Part shown: positions 1 through 7,916 of the stretch, piece after piece
Layout: each line of letters begins with the position of its first letter
Position numbering within the stretch: position 1 is the first letter of the stretch
Assembly (NCBI GenBank): GCA_964608455.1
Contig: CAZSNM010000018.1
Coordinates: forward strand, 1-22,352
Source: DTDX01 sp964608455
GTDB taxonomy: Archaea; Thermoproteota; Bathyarchaeia; 40CM-2-53-6; DTDX01
Length of the DNA: 22,352 nucleotides
Reading direction: 5' to 3'
Notes under the pieces: model-generated
Databases searched by the model: none
What the model saw: only the letters and a program-made list of their open reading frames with translations
What the model was told of the DNA's origin: nothing
Position numbers and translations under genes: made by a program

Positions 1-645
1 GTTAAAAAACTTGTTGAAATTCTTTCTTTAAATAAGGAGCTTGAATGGAAACTTTTAGAACTTAAAGATGAGCTTTTATATCTTATTAAAAAAGCTGAAC
101 GAAATGCAGCTGAATCATATGTGATTAGCGGTAGAAAAAGGCTTATACCATTTATATCCATCTCAATCTTTTTGCTATTGGCTTCTATATTGCTGGCTTT
201 TAATTCATCATTTTATTCAACTTCAATAATTCTTTTAGCTAGCTCATTTGTTCCTTTAATTCAATCTTTAATTGCTTTAGGTTCTCCCTCAACACTTTTT
301 GGTAAATGGCACCATTCATTTTATAAAGAAAAGCTTGAATGGGATGCTTTTAAAAGATTTCTTTCAGATTTAGCGCTTATAAAAAAATATTCTCCTAAAG
401 ATCTTTCAATATGGGGAGAATGGCTTATTTATGGAACAGCTTTAGGCGTAGGCGATAATGTTGTAAAAGCTATGAAAGCTCTTAAAGTACCTCTTGAAGA
501 ATTAAAAGTAACATCCAACCTACCCATTTTTATTCAACCAATAATTACAGCTGTTCCATTTAGCAAAACTGAACAGGGAAGATTTAGCGGTGGAGGATTT
601 GGTTCAGGCGGTGGTTTTGGAGGCGGCGGTGCAGGCGCAAGATAA
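1..645 (+). CDS. DUF2207-like membrane protein, C-terminal part (5' partial)
   Basis: The frame is open from base 1, so the gene starts upstream of the window; about 214 residues are visible. An internal GTG at 121 is an unlikely start because the charged helical stretch before it reads through in frame. Two hydrophobic segments lie at about residues 47-64 and 68-90. A soluble stretch follows that contains FLSDLALIKKY and the segment WLIYGTALGVGDNVVKAMKAL, and the protein ends in a glycine-rich tail (GGGFGSGGGFGGGGAGAR). That order (paired membrane helices, a short globular domain with an ALG(V/E) motif, poly-Gly C-terminus) is typical of the C-terminal half of DUF2207/YciQ-like predicted membrane proteins, whose function is unknown. 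The stop lies 17 nt inside the following transporter gene. The family call rests on recalled family features and only part of the protein is visible. Confidence 0.7.
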   Translation, partial: VKKLVEILSLNKELEWKLLELKDELLYLIKKAERNAAESYVISGRKRLIPFISISIFLLLASILLAFNSSFYSTSIILLASSFVPLIQSLIALGSPSTLFGKWHHSFYKEKLEWDAFKRFLSDLALIKKYSPKDLSIWGEWLIYGTALGVGDNVVKAMKALKVPLEELKVTSNLPIFIQPIITAVPFSKTEQGRFSGGGFGSGGGFGGGGAGAR

Positions 646-1834
646 ACAAAACAAAAATTTTAATTATTTAAGGCTTTACTATAAAAAATTTAAAGCAATT
701 TGGTTAATTTATTTATTTACAGCATTTTTCTCTTTTGGTTATGGAGTAACCATTCCAATTGTACCTTTATATGCAAAAAGTTTGGGAGCATCATATTTCA
801 TTATTGGATTAATTGGAGCAATCTATGGCTTTTCCTATGCTTTAGCAGCAGCACCTTTAGGGAAGCTTTCAGATAAAATTGGAAGAAAAAAAGTGCTTGG
901 TTTAAGTGCTTTTTTATCGATTACTTCATCGCTTTTATATTTTATTTCAAAAACAGCTTTTCAATTATTGTTTATTAAGGTTTTGGATGGAATAGCATGT
1001 GCAGCCTTTTTCCCATCTGTTGAAGCAGCTGCAACTGAAGTTACAGCAAAACCTGGTAAAACAATGGGTATTTGCGCAACCCTTTATGGTGCAGGATTTG
1101 CTTTAGCCTCAATTTTTGGAGGAGTTTTAGTAGATTATTTTGGATATAAAATTCCTTTTCTTAGCTATTTTATTTTTTCCCTTGCCTCCTTAGCCTTAAC
1201 AATATTAATGCCCTCAAAAACTGAAAAATCAAATAACGTAATCAATGTTATAAGCAATTTTAAAAATGAAGCTTTTGAAAAACATTTTAAAGAAATCTTA
1301 AAAATAGCATTAACAATTTCCTTTGGTTACAGCTTTATTTTAGCAATGATTCTTTCTTTCTTCCCAGTTTATAGTAAAGCTTTAAATTGGAATGCCACAT
1401 TAATAGGATTCTTTTTAACTATTTTTTGGCTTTCAAGAATAATTTCCTTTATTTTTTTAGGTGCGCTATCAGATAAGTTTGGTAGAAAAATCATTCTTTT
1501 TTCTACGTTTTGTTTAAGCGCTATAGCTTCACTTGGATTAGCTTATTTTCAAGAAAAATTAACATTAATAATTATGGGGTTTATTTTAGGGTTAGGGTTG
1601 GGAGCCCCATTCCCTGTAACAATAGCTCTAATTTCAGATGAAGCTCCTTCTCATAAAAGGGGAGTTGCAATGGGTTTATTTGAAACTGCTTCAGCTGCAG
1701 GACAAGCAGTTTCACCATTTATTGGAGGAGTTACCTCTGAAATTTTAAGTTTAAATACTCCGTTTATTCTATGCTGTTTTGCAGCATTTAGCTGTGCTTT
1801 AGCTTCCTTAAAAATAATAAAGAAAAATAATTAA
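629..1834 (+). CDS. Major facilitator superfamily (MFS) transporter
   Basis: A polytopic protein of about 401 residues with roughly 12 hydrophobic segments, the usual MFS length. The signature loop between helices 2 and 3 is present (GKLSDKIGRKK) and is repeated in the second half (GALSDKFGRKI), showing the two six-helix repeats. It resembles drug/proton antiporter-type MFS proteins, but the substrate cannot be read from sequence. Start choice: the longest frame begins at GTG 590, which would overlap the previous gene by 56 nt. I prefer GTG 629 because GGAGG at 619-623 sits 5 nt upstream of it, and this leaves a short N-terminus before helix 1 (KAIWLIYLFTAFF). Overlap with the upstream gene implies co-transcription and translational coupling. 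The gene converges on the minus-strand gene ending at 1887. Confidence 0.9.
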   Translation: MQAQDKQNKNFNYLRLYYKKFKAIWLIYLFTAFFSFGYGVTIPIVPLYAKSLGASYFIIGLIGAIYGFSYALAAAPLGKLSDKIGRKKVLGLSAFLSITSSLLYFISKTAFQLLFIKVLDGIACAAFFPSVEAAATEVTAKPGKTMGICATLYGAGFALASIFGGVLVDYFGYKIPFLSYFIFSLASLALTILMPSKTEKSNNVINVISNFKNEAFEKHFKEILKIALTISFGYSFILAMILSFFPVYSKALNWNATLIGFFLTIFWLSRIISFIFLGALSDKFGRKIILFSTFCLSAIASLGLAYFQEKLTLIIMGFILGLGLGAPFPVTIALISDEAPSHKRGVAMGLFETASAAGQAVSPFIGGVTSEILSLNTPFILCCFAAFSCALASLKIIKKNN

Positions 1835-1886
1835 GCCTTAAAGGATTTAAACAGCATTTTTATCAAAAACCATTTTATTTCCATAT

Positions 1887-3614
1887 TTAAATTTCTTCTC
1901 TTAAGGTTATTAATGTGCTTTCAATAACAGATTTAGCCTTATCTATTCGTTTTTTAACATCATTTATTACAGTTTCATAAGCTTCCTTAGATATTTTTCC
2001 AGCTCTATATTGAAGGTTTATTTGGGTTTCGCTTGCTTTAGCAGCTTCAATTTCAGCTTCAGCCATTTCAATTTTTTTAATTAATTCTTCATATCTTGAA
2101 CTTGCTTTTTTCAATTCATTTTTTAATTCTGTTAAAGCTTTGTTTATTTCGATTAATCTTTCCTCAGCAATTTTTACTCTATGCTTATACTCTTTTTTTG
2201 GTAAAGTTTTCCTTAATTTAGATTCTTCAAATTCGCTAAGCTCTTTTTCATGAAACATTTTTTCATCATAAAGCTCAACAAACTTTGATATAACATCTAC
2301 AGGCGCAGGTGCTGCTTGCGTTAAAACAATTTTTCTTCCTCTAGCCACTACTGCAAAAACAAGAATTACAGCTTCAATAATTAATGTCCATTCTAAAGGT
2401 TTTATTGAAGCCCATAATCCACTATATTTATATTTTAAAGTGAATTTTAAATCATGAAGGGGTGTTACATCCTTAAAATTATAAATTAAAATTTTTTGAT
2501 AGGTAGTTTCAACGATTTTTTCCGGTTCCATATTTAAATCTTTAATTTCACAACCTTTAGGTAAAATTACTTTAACTGTTAAGTTATTAATAAGCCAAGG
2601 TTGCTTTGAAGAAAAATTAAAATTAAATATGTAAATGCCGCGCCAATCAACTTGATTGATAAAGTTTTTTCTATCTAATTCATAAGTTAATTTAAATGTA
2701 AAGTTTTCATTAGATTTTATGTCTCCAAATCTTGGGGCAACAGCAGCTTCATCACCTGATCTTTCATCTCTCCATAATGGTCCAGCAAAATCATAAGCCA
2801 TTATTTTAGCTGCACCTTTAGGCAAACGAACTTTAACAGCTGAAATTAAAATTCCTGGATTATGAATGCTAAATGTATCTGAAACCTTAATTTTGCTTAT
2901 TGATTCTAAAGAGATTACTCTTTCAGACCAATATATATCTAGAAGCTGAAGCGTTACTGAAGAAAAGTTAAGCGATAAAATTTTAGTATAATATGGAGTT
3001 AAATTTATAAAAACATTGTTTACTATAGGTTCTTTACCAATTCTTTTAAAAGTTGAGTTTTCTGGAAGAAATATAGATGAATCAGGTGGGAAAAATATTG
3101 TGACATTACATAATTCAGCTTGTTTTTCTAAAGCTGGAGCTTCTGCAAAAGAATATGTGTAACCTCCTTTTTGAAATTGAATTAAACCTGCAAAAACAGT
3201 TAATGTAGAAAAATTATAGGTTTCTTTAGGTTTTAATGGTTGAGGAAAAATATAATTTAACCAATAGATTTCTCTTGCTTCATCAATTTTTTCCTCTATT
3301 GTTAAGGCTTCACCTTGAAGATTCGCCGTGTAATATTTTAAGTTGCTTGAGTAAATATTTGGAAAACCTATGTTAATGCTGTGTAAATCTTCAAAGCCAG
3401 CGTTAGTTATTGTTACTGTATCATTTACCGCTATTAAACCCCACTCGCTAATAAAAATCATTCTATTAACTTTTTTAATTTCATAGTTTTGTTGTGGGAT
3501 TGCATTAATAAAGGCTGGTAAACAAGCTAAAGCAACAACTAAAATTATAAGGGTTAAATTTAAATATTTAAGCTTAAGCTTTTGCTTTATCAATTCTTTT
3601 TCCCCTTTAACCAT
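1887..3614 (-). CDS. Membrane-anchored extracytoplasmic protein with C-terminal coiled coil; ribophorin-I-like layout
   Basis: About 575 residues from the ATG at 3614. An N-terminal hydrophobic segment (LNLTLIILVVALACLPAFINA) acts as signal peptide or anchor. About 370 extracytoplasmic residues follow, rich in beta strands and N-glycosylation sequons (NDT, NFS, NLT, NST). One membrane helix (WTLIIEAVILVFAVVA, about 409-425) leads into a cytoplasmic tail of about 125 residues that is strongly coiled-coil and contains YRAGKISKEAYE. The two-part lumenal region with an SEWGLIAVNDT segment, then KYKYSGLWASIKPLEW just before the single membrane helix, recalls eukaryotic ribophorin I (OST1). I offer that only as a hypothesis. 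Starts: the longest frame begins at 3665 inside the upstream gene. ATG 3614 is 14 nt after that gene's stop. TTG 3593, preceded by GGGGA, is an alternative that would give a compact signal peptide. Last gene of a three-gene minus-strand operon. Confidence 0.75.
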   Translation of the reverse strand: MVKGEKELIKQKLKLKYLNLTLIILVVALACLPAFINAIPQQNYEIKKVNRMIFISEWGLIAVNDTVTITNAGFEDLHSINIGFPNIYSSNLKYYTANLQGEALTIEEKIDEAREIYWLNYIFPQPLKPKETYNFSTLTVFAGLIQFQKGGYTYSFAEAPALEKQAELCNVTIFFPPDSSIFLPENSTFKRIGKEPIVNNVFINLTPYYTKILSLNFSSVTLQLLDIYWSERVISLESISKIKVSDTFSIHNPGILISAVKVRLPKGAAKIMAYDFAGPLWRDERSGDEAAVAPRFGDIKSNENFTFKLTYELDRKNFINQVDWRGIYIFNFNFSSKQPWLINNLTVKVILPKGCEIKDLNMEPEKIVETTYQKILIYNFKDVTPLHDLKFTLKYKYSGLWASIKPLEWTLIIEAVILVFAVVARGRKIVLTQAAPAPVDVISKFVELYDEKMFHEKELSEFEESKLRKTLPKKEYKHRVKIAEERLIEINKALTELKNELKKASSRYEELIKKIEMAEAEIEAAKASETQINLQYRAGKISKEAYETVINDVKKRIDKAKSVIESTLITLREEI

Positions 3615-3628
3615 TTTAAATAAATAAA

Positions 3629-4417
3629 TTAAGTTGCAATTCTGCTTTTTAAAGTTGACTTCCAATCATTTGGGATATTTCTTAATTTTTTAGCTGGAAC
3701 TCCTGCATAAATGCTTTTTGGTGGAACATCTTTAGTTACAATAGATAAAGCACCGATTAAAGCTCCTTCTCCAATTGTTACTCCAGGCATAATTGTTGAG
3801 TTTCCCCCTATGCTTGCACCTTTTTTTATTATTGGTCCAATTAATTGAGTTTCTTTTTGAGCAGCATATTTATCATTTAAAAGAACACTGCAAGGTCCTA
3901 AAAAGGCATAATCTTCTATTTTAGAGTAAGCGCAAATATAAGCATTTGTTTGAATTGAAACATTTTCACCTAATTGGCAATATCCATCGATTACAGAGTT
4001 TGTTCCAATTAAGCTTTTATTGCCTATTTCAACATTTTCTCTAACAAGCACGTTATGGCCAAACTCCACTTCATCACCTATTTTAACATTAGAATAAATA
4101 ATGCAACCGCTTCTTATTATGCAGTTTCTTCCAATAGTAACTAAATCATTATTTTTTAAATTTTCCTTTAAAGATTCTTTTCTAATTTTAGCTTTTAGTA
4201 AGCTTCTTTTAGGATAACCAATTATGCAGTTTGGTCCAATATAGGTTCCTTCTCCAATTTCAACTGGACCAAAAATTATTGTATTAAAGCTTATCCAAAC
4301 ATTGTTTGAAAGTTTAACTTTAAAAAAAAGTTTTGAGCCTGCTTCAATACGGCATCCTGTACCTAACTCAACTTCTTTATCTAAATAAGCAGAAGCATCT
4401 ATTTGATTTCGAATCAT
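3629..4417 (-). CDS. Hexapeptide-repeat (left-handed beta-helix) acyl/acetyltransferase
   Basis: 262 residues made almost wholly of hexapeptide repeats ([LIV]-G-x4), for example VEIGEGTYIGPNCIIG, VTIGRNCIIRSGCIIYSN and VEIGNKSLIGTNSVIDG. This predicts a left-handed beta-helix trimer of the type that transfers acetyl or acyl groups from CoA onto sugars or amino acids. The C-terminal part has the classic xenobiotic/sugar acetyltransferase ending: PGVTIGEGALIGALSIVTKDV, then PPKSIYAGVPAKKLR. A loop insertion near residues 70-90 (GYPKRSLLKAKIRKES) breaks the helix. Family members often modify nucleotide sugars for surface glycans. Lying next to a protein with an oligosaccharyltransferase-subunit-like layout, a role in glycan precursor synthesis is plausible but unproven. 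ATG start at 4417, 4 nt after the stop of the PRC-barrel gene, so the two are an operon. Confidence 0.88.
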   Translation of the reverse strand: MIRNQIDASAYLDKEVELGTGCRIEAGSKLFFKVKLSNNVWISFNTIIFGPVEIGEGTYIGPNCIIGYPKRSLLKAKIRKESLKENLKNNDLVTIGRNCIIRSGCIIYSNVKIGDEVEFGHNVLVRENVEIGNKSLIGTNSVIDGYCQLGENVSIQTNAYICAYSKIEDYAFLGPCSVLLNDKYAAQKETQLIGPIIKKGASIGGNSTIMPGVTIGEGALIGALSIVTKDVPPKSIYAGVPAKKLRNIPNDWKSTLKSRIAT

Positions 4418-4421
4418 AAAT

Positions 4422-4757
4422 TCACTTCTTTTCTTTTTTCTGTAGGGTTACACCGCATTTAACGCAATATTTAGCATTTATAGGGTTTTTAGTTTTGCAA
4501 TTAGGGCAAATTCTTCCAGGGGTTAAAGAAGATTCTAAATCGCTTGCAGATTTAATTAATATTACATCACCCATTTTTAAGATTTTATCAAAGGGAAGAA
4601 TTGCTTCTTGAATTTCTCCTTTTTCATCAATTCTATCTAGAATTAAAGCTACTTTTCCCTCTGTTGAAAAAGCTAAATCCTTAACTATACCTATTTTTTT
4701 CGCTTCACTTTCAATAACTTCCTTTCCAACAATATCCTCTTTTGTATAATATTTCAT
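4422..4757 (-). CDS. PRC-barrel domain protein with C-terminal zinc ribbon
   Basis: 111 residues. Residues 3-78 fit a PRC-barrel, the small beta-barrel found in photosynthetic reaction centre H subunits, RimM and archaeal CdvA/CdpB-type proteins: IVGKEVIESEAKKIGIVKDL, VALILD and ILPFDKILKMGDVILIKS. Residues 84-101 form a zinc ribbon with Cys84-x2-Cys87 and Cys98-x2-Cys101 (CPNCKTKNPINAKYCVKCG). PRC-barrels often mediate protein or membrane docking, and the zinc ribbon may recruit a partner or RNA. No enzymatic motif is visible. First gene of a minus-strand operon with the acyltransferase (4 nt gap) and the coiled-coil membrane protein. ATG at 4757 is preceded by GAGGT at 4766-4770 and a TATA element at 4787-4799. 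Confidence 0.85.
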   Translation of the reverse strand: MKYYTKEDIVGKEVIESEAKKIGIVKDLAFSTEGKVALILDRIDEKGEIQEAILPFDKILKMGDVILIKSASDLESSLTPGRICPNCKTKNPINAKYCVKCGVTLQKKEKK

Positions 4758-4762
4758 TATTC

Positions 4763-4799
4763 ATTACCTCGTTTTTTAACTCAACCTTTATAAATACTT
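4763..4799 (-). promoter_or_regulatory. Promoter and ribosome binding site of the PRC-barrel operon
   Basis: On the minus strand AAGTATTTATAAA (4799-4787) is a good archaeal TATA element about 30-40 nt before the start. GAGGTAAT (4770-4763) is a Shine-Dalgarno site 8 nt upstream of ATG 4757. The implied transcript start near 4765-4770 leaves only a very short leader, so one of the two elements may be positioned slightly differently in practice. The same 176-nt interval also holds the start of gcvPA on the other strand. Confidence 0.55.
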
Positions 4800-4919
4800 G
4801 ATTTTCAGCCCCTTAAAAGATTTTCATACTTATTTTTAGTTTTCCTTAATGCTAAAAATTAAAAAAATTTTAATATAGCTTCAAATTACTAGCTAAAAGT
4901 AAAAAAATAACGATAAAAA

Positions 4920-4936
4920 GGAGGGGGATTAAAATT
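4920..4936 (+). promoter_or_regulatory. Shine-Dalgarno and probable ATT start of gcvPA
   Basis: GGAGGGGG at 4920-4927 is the strongest ribosome binding site in the window. Six nucleotides later, in frame with gcvPA, is ATT (4934-4936). Between the in-frame stop TAA at 4871-4873 and TTG 4991 there is no ATG, GTG or TTG, so a canonical start would remove about 19 N-terminal residues, including the HPYLPTG segment expected at the start of this family. Confidence 0.6.
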
Positions 4937-6322
4937 AAATTAAAAACGCATCCTTATTTACCAACCGGAGTTGAAGCTATAGAAAATGAATTGCTTAAAG
5001 AATTGGGGTTAAAAAACATTGAAGAATTATTTACGGATATTCCAGAAAAAATTAAATTTAAAGGAAAATTAAATATTCCAGGTCCTTTTTCAGAAGTTGA
5101 AGTTAAAAGAAAAATTGCTAAGCTTTTAGAGAAAAATGTTTCCAGCATGGATATTCCAGTGTTTTTAGGGGCTGGAGTTTGGCCTCATTATGTGCCTGCT
5201 GTTGTAGATGCTATAATTGGAAGAGCAGAATTTGCCACTTCTTATACACCTTATCAAGCAGAGGTTTCTCAAGGAATTCTTCAAGCGCAATTTGAATATC
5301 AAAGCATGATTTGCGAGTTAACTGGGATGGATGTAGCTAATGCTTCCATGTATGATTGGGCTACAAGCCTTGGTGAAGCAGCATTAATGGCTTCTAGATT
5401 AACTAAAAAAACAGAAGTTATTATTCCTCATTTTATTCATCCAGAAAGAAAGGCTGTGCTTAAGCTTATGGTTGAACCAGCTAAAATAAAAATTATTGAA
5501 GTAAATCAAAATAGGGAAACAGGGCAAATAAACCTTGAAGATTTAAAAGATAAAACCTCAAAAAATACTGCTGCCATATATATTGAGAATCCGTCTTACC
5601 TTGGATTTTTAGAGGAAAAAGCAAAGGAAATAGGGGAAATCGCTCATGAAAATGAAGCGCTTTACATTGTTGGGGTTGATCCAACTTCTTTAGGGTTATT
5701 AAAGGCTCCAGGAGATTATGGTGCAGATATAGTTGTTGGGGAAGGGCAACCCTTAGGAAACAGCATGAATTATGGCGGTCCATTATTAGGAATATTTGCT
5801 TGTAAAGAAGAATTTGTTAGGCAAATGCCTGGTCGAATAATAGGTTTAACCACAACTAAAAAACAAAATCAAAGAGCTTTTTGCATGGCTTTGCAAACTA
5901 GAGAGCAATATATAAGGCGGGAGAAAGCCACTTCAAGCATATGCACAAATGAAGCTTTATGCGCTGTAGCTGCAGCAGTTTACCTTTCTTTACTTGGACC
6001 AAAGGGATTAAAACGTTTAGGAGAAATAATTATGACAAAATCTAATTATACTATGAAAAGACTTAAAGAGGAAGTTGGAGTTAAAACACCATTGTTTAAA
6101 GCTATTCACTTTAAAGAGTTTACTGTAAACTTTGATGAAACTGGAAAAACAGCTTTAGAAGTGCATAAAAAACTTTTAAAGGAAGGTGTTCATGGTGGAA
6201 AAATTATTAAAGAGGAGTTTCCTGAACTTGGAGAGACAGCACTTTATTGTGTTACTGAAGTTCATTTAAAGGAAGATATAGATAAACTGGTGGAGGCATT
6301 AAAAAAAGTTTTGGAGGCGTAA
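4934..6322 (+). CDS. gcvPA: Glycine dehydrogenase (decarboxylating) subunit 1, P-protein alpha
   Basis: About 462 residues from the proposed ATT start. With GcvPB it forms the PLP-dependent P-protein, which decarboxylates glycine and passes the aminomethyl group to lipoyl-GcvH; the reaction is reversible in the reductive glycine pathway. Family segments are present in order: HPYLPTG near the N-terminus, IPEKIKFKG, FLGAGVWPHYVPAVVDAI, SYTPYQAEVSQGILQAQFEYQ, MYDWATSLGEAALMA, and GGPLLGIFACKEEFVRQMPGR followed by a tyrosine-arginine-rich ALQTREQYIRREKATSSICT segment. PLP chemistry is completed by the lysine in GcvPB. Conceptual translation from TTG 4991 gives 443 residues and loses the conserved N-terminus. 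The stop is 4 nt before gcvPB, whose Shine-Dalgarno lies in the last codons of this gene. gcvH, gcvT and lipoamide dehydrogenase are not in the window. Confidence 0.93.
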   Translation: MKLKTHPYLPTGVEAIENELLKELGLKNIEELFTDIPEKIKFKGKLNIPGPFSEVEVKRKIAKLLEKNVSSMDIPVFLGAGVWPHYVPAVVDAIIGRAEFATSYTPYQAEVSQGILQAQFEYQSMICELTGMDVANASMYDWATSLGEAALMASRLTKKTEVIIPHFIHPERKAVLKLMVEPAKIKIIEVNQNRETGQINLEDLKDKTSKNTAAIYIENPSYLGFLEEKAKEIGEIAHENEALYIVGVDPTSLGLLKAPGDYGADIVVGEGQPLGNSMNYGGPLLGIFACKEEFVRQMPGRIIGLTTTKKQNQRAFCMALQTREQYIRREKATSSICTNEALCAVAAAVYLSLLGPKGLKRLGEIIMTKSNYTMKRLKEEVGVKTPLFKAIHFKEFTVNFDETGKTALEVHKKLLKEGVHGGKIIKEEFPELGETALYCVTEVHLKEDIDKLVEALKKVLEA

Positions 6323-6326
6323 AAAT

Positions 6327-7853
6327 ATGAGTTTTAAGCAAGCTAAATGGAATGAACCATTAATATTTGAAAGGTCTAAACCTGGAAAAATTGGTTTTAT
6401 GCTTCCAGAAATTACAAAAGAGGAGGAGGCTGCAGGAGACATTATTAAAGCTATTCCAAAAAGCTTGCTTAGAGAAAATCCCCCTGAGTTACCTGAAGTT
6501 TCAGAAGTTGAAGTTGTAAGGCATTATATTAGGCTTTCTCAACAAAACTATGGTGTTGATTTAGGCATTTATCCGCTTGGAAGCTGCACAATGAAATATA
6601 CCCCTAAAATAACTGATGTTGTAATTAACACTCATAAACTTAGGGATTTACATCCATATCAAGATGAAGAACTTACTCAAGGAATTCTTCAAATTCTTTA
6701 TGAGCTTTCAAACTATTTTGCTGAAATATTAGGGATGGATAAGGTTTCTCTTCAACCTGCAGCTGGAGCCCATGGAGAATATGTTGGCGTAATGATTATG
6801 AGAGCTTATCATGCTTTAAATGGTGAGCTTGATAAAAGAACAGATATTATAGTTCCTGATTCAGCTCATGGAACAAACCCCGCTAATACAGCTATGGCTG
6901 GATTTAAAACAGTTGTTGTTCCATCAGCTGAAGATGGAACAGTTGATTTAAAAGCTTTAAAAGCTGTTGTTGGAGAGCATACAGCAGGATTTATGTTAAC
7001 AAACCCTAATACACTTGGAGTTTTCGAAAGAAACGTTATGGAAATAGCTGAAATAATTCATGATGCAGGCGGATTAGTTTATTATGATGGAGCAAACTTA
7101 AATGCTATTTTATGTAAAGCTAGACCTGGAGACATGGGTTTTGATATAGCTCATATAAATACGCATAAAACATTTTCTACACCGCATGGAGGTGGAGGGC
7201 CAGGTGCTGGACCAGTAGGCGTTAAAAAAGAGCTTGAAAAATTTCTTCCAGTTCCAACAGTTGAATTCGATGGGAAAAAATACTATTTAGATTATAATAA
7301 GCCTTATTCAATAGGGAAAGTTAGAGGCTTTTATGGTAATATAGCAGTTTTAGTGAGAGCTTACGCCTATTTGCTTTTAATGGGAGCTGAAGGATTAGAA
7401 AGGGTTGCTGAACTTTCAGTTTTAAATGCTAATTATGTTATTAGAAAAGTGCTTAAAGCTAAAGGTTATACGCTTCCATATAAACCTGAAAACTTAAGAA
7501 AGCATGAAGGTGTTGTAAGCGCTAAACAAATGATGGATGAAACAGGAGTGAGAGCCTTAAATGTTTCTAAAAGGCTTTTAGATTTAGGAGTTCATGCACC
7601 AACAAATTATTTCCCATTGATAGTTCCTGAAGCATTAATGATTGAACCCACTGAAACAGAAAGCAAAGAAAGCTTAGATGAATTAATAAATGCATTTACT
7701 AGGGTAAGCGAGGAAGCATATAGTAATCCTAAAGTTGTATTGGATGCACCTGTAAATACAACTGTGGATATGGTAGATGATGTTAAAGCTTCCCATCCAA
7801 AAACAATGCGTTTAAGCTGGAGAATGATTAAAAAATATGGAGAAGCAAAATAA
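6327..7853 (+). CDS. gcvPB: Glycine dehydrogenase (decarboxylating) subunit 2, P-protein beta
   Basis: 508 residues, normal for the family. Conserved features include YPLGSCTMKYTPK (about 85-97), HPYQDEELTQGILQILYEL, SLQPAAGAHGEYVGVMIM, PDSAHGTNPANTAMAGF, and the PLP-lysine segment HINTHKTFSTPHGGGGPG, where Lys281 is the expected Schiff-base lysine. The C-terminus has HAPTNYFPLIVPEALMIEPT, also conserved in glycine decarboxylases. It pairs with GcvPA as an alpha2beta2 enzyme releasing CO2 from glycine or, in reverse, fixing it. ATG 6327 follows GGAGG at 6313-6317 inside the gcvPA 3' end, so the pair is translationally coupled. An AT-rich, T-rich interval separates it from the convergent ECF gene. 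Confidence 0.97.
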   Translation: MSFKQAKWNEPLIFERSKPGKIGFMLPEITKEEEAAGDIIKAIPKSLLRENPPELPEVSEVEVVRHYIRLSQQNYGVDLGIYPLGSCTMKYTPKITDVVINTHKLRDLHPYQDEELTQGILQILYELSNYFAEILGMDKVSLQPAAGAHGEYVGVMIMRAYHALNGELDKRTDIIVPDSAHGTNPANTAMAGFKTVVVPSAEDGTVDLKALKAVVGEHTAGFMLTNPNTLGVFERNVMEIAEIIHDAGGLVYYDGANLNAILCKARPGDMGFDIAHINTHKTFSTPHGGGGPGAGPVGVKKELEKFLPVPTVEFDGKKYYLDYNKPYSIGKVRGFYGNIAVLVRAYAYLLLMGAEGLERVAELSVLNANYVIRKVLKAKGYTLPYKPENLRKHEGVVSAKQMMDETGVRALNVSKRLLDLGVHAPTNYFPLIVPEALMIEPTETESKESLDELINAFTRVSEEAYSNPKVVLDAPVNTTVDMVDDVKASHPKTMRLSWRMIKKYGEAK

Positions 7854-7854
7854 A

Positions 7855-7893
7855 CAATTTTTAATTTTTTAATTTTTCTATATTTCTTTATAC
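7855..7893 (+). terminator. T-rich termination region after gcvPB
   Basis: The 63-nt convergent gap holds runs of T (TTTTTAATTTTTTAATTTTT) directly after the gcvPB stop. Oligo-T tracts without a strong hairpin are the usual archaeal terminator. No stem-loop is evident. Confidence 0.4.
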
Positions 7894-7916
7894 ATATATT
7901 TTCCATTTACTCAGCT

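Noticed and set aside
4758..4933. Glycine riboswitch upstream of gcvPA
   Set aside because: The gap is AT-rich with no paired GC-containing stems or conserved aptamer core visible; glycine riboswitches are not expected in archaea.
5493..5783. Minus-strand frame inside gcvPA, and similar shadows at 4954-5148 and 7607-7906
   Set aside because: They lie opposite well-conserved P-protein sequence and have no family features.
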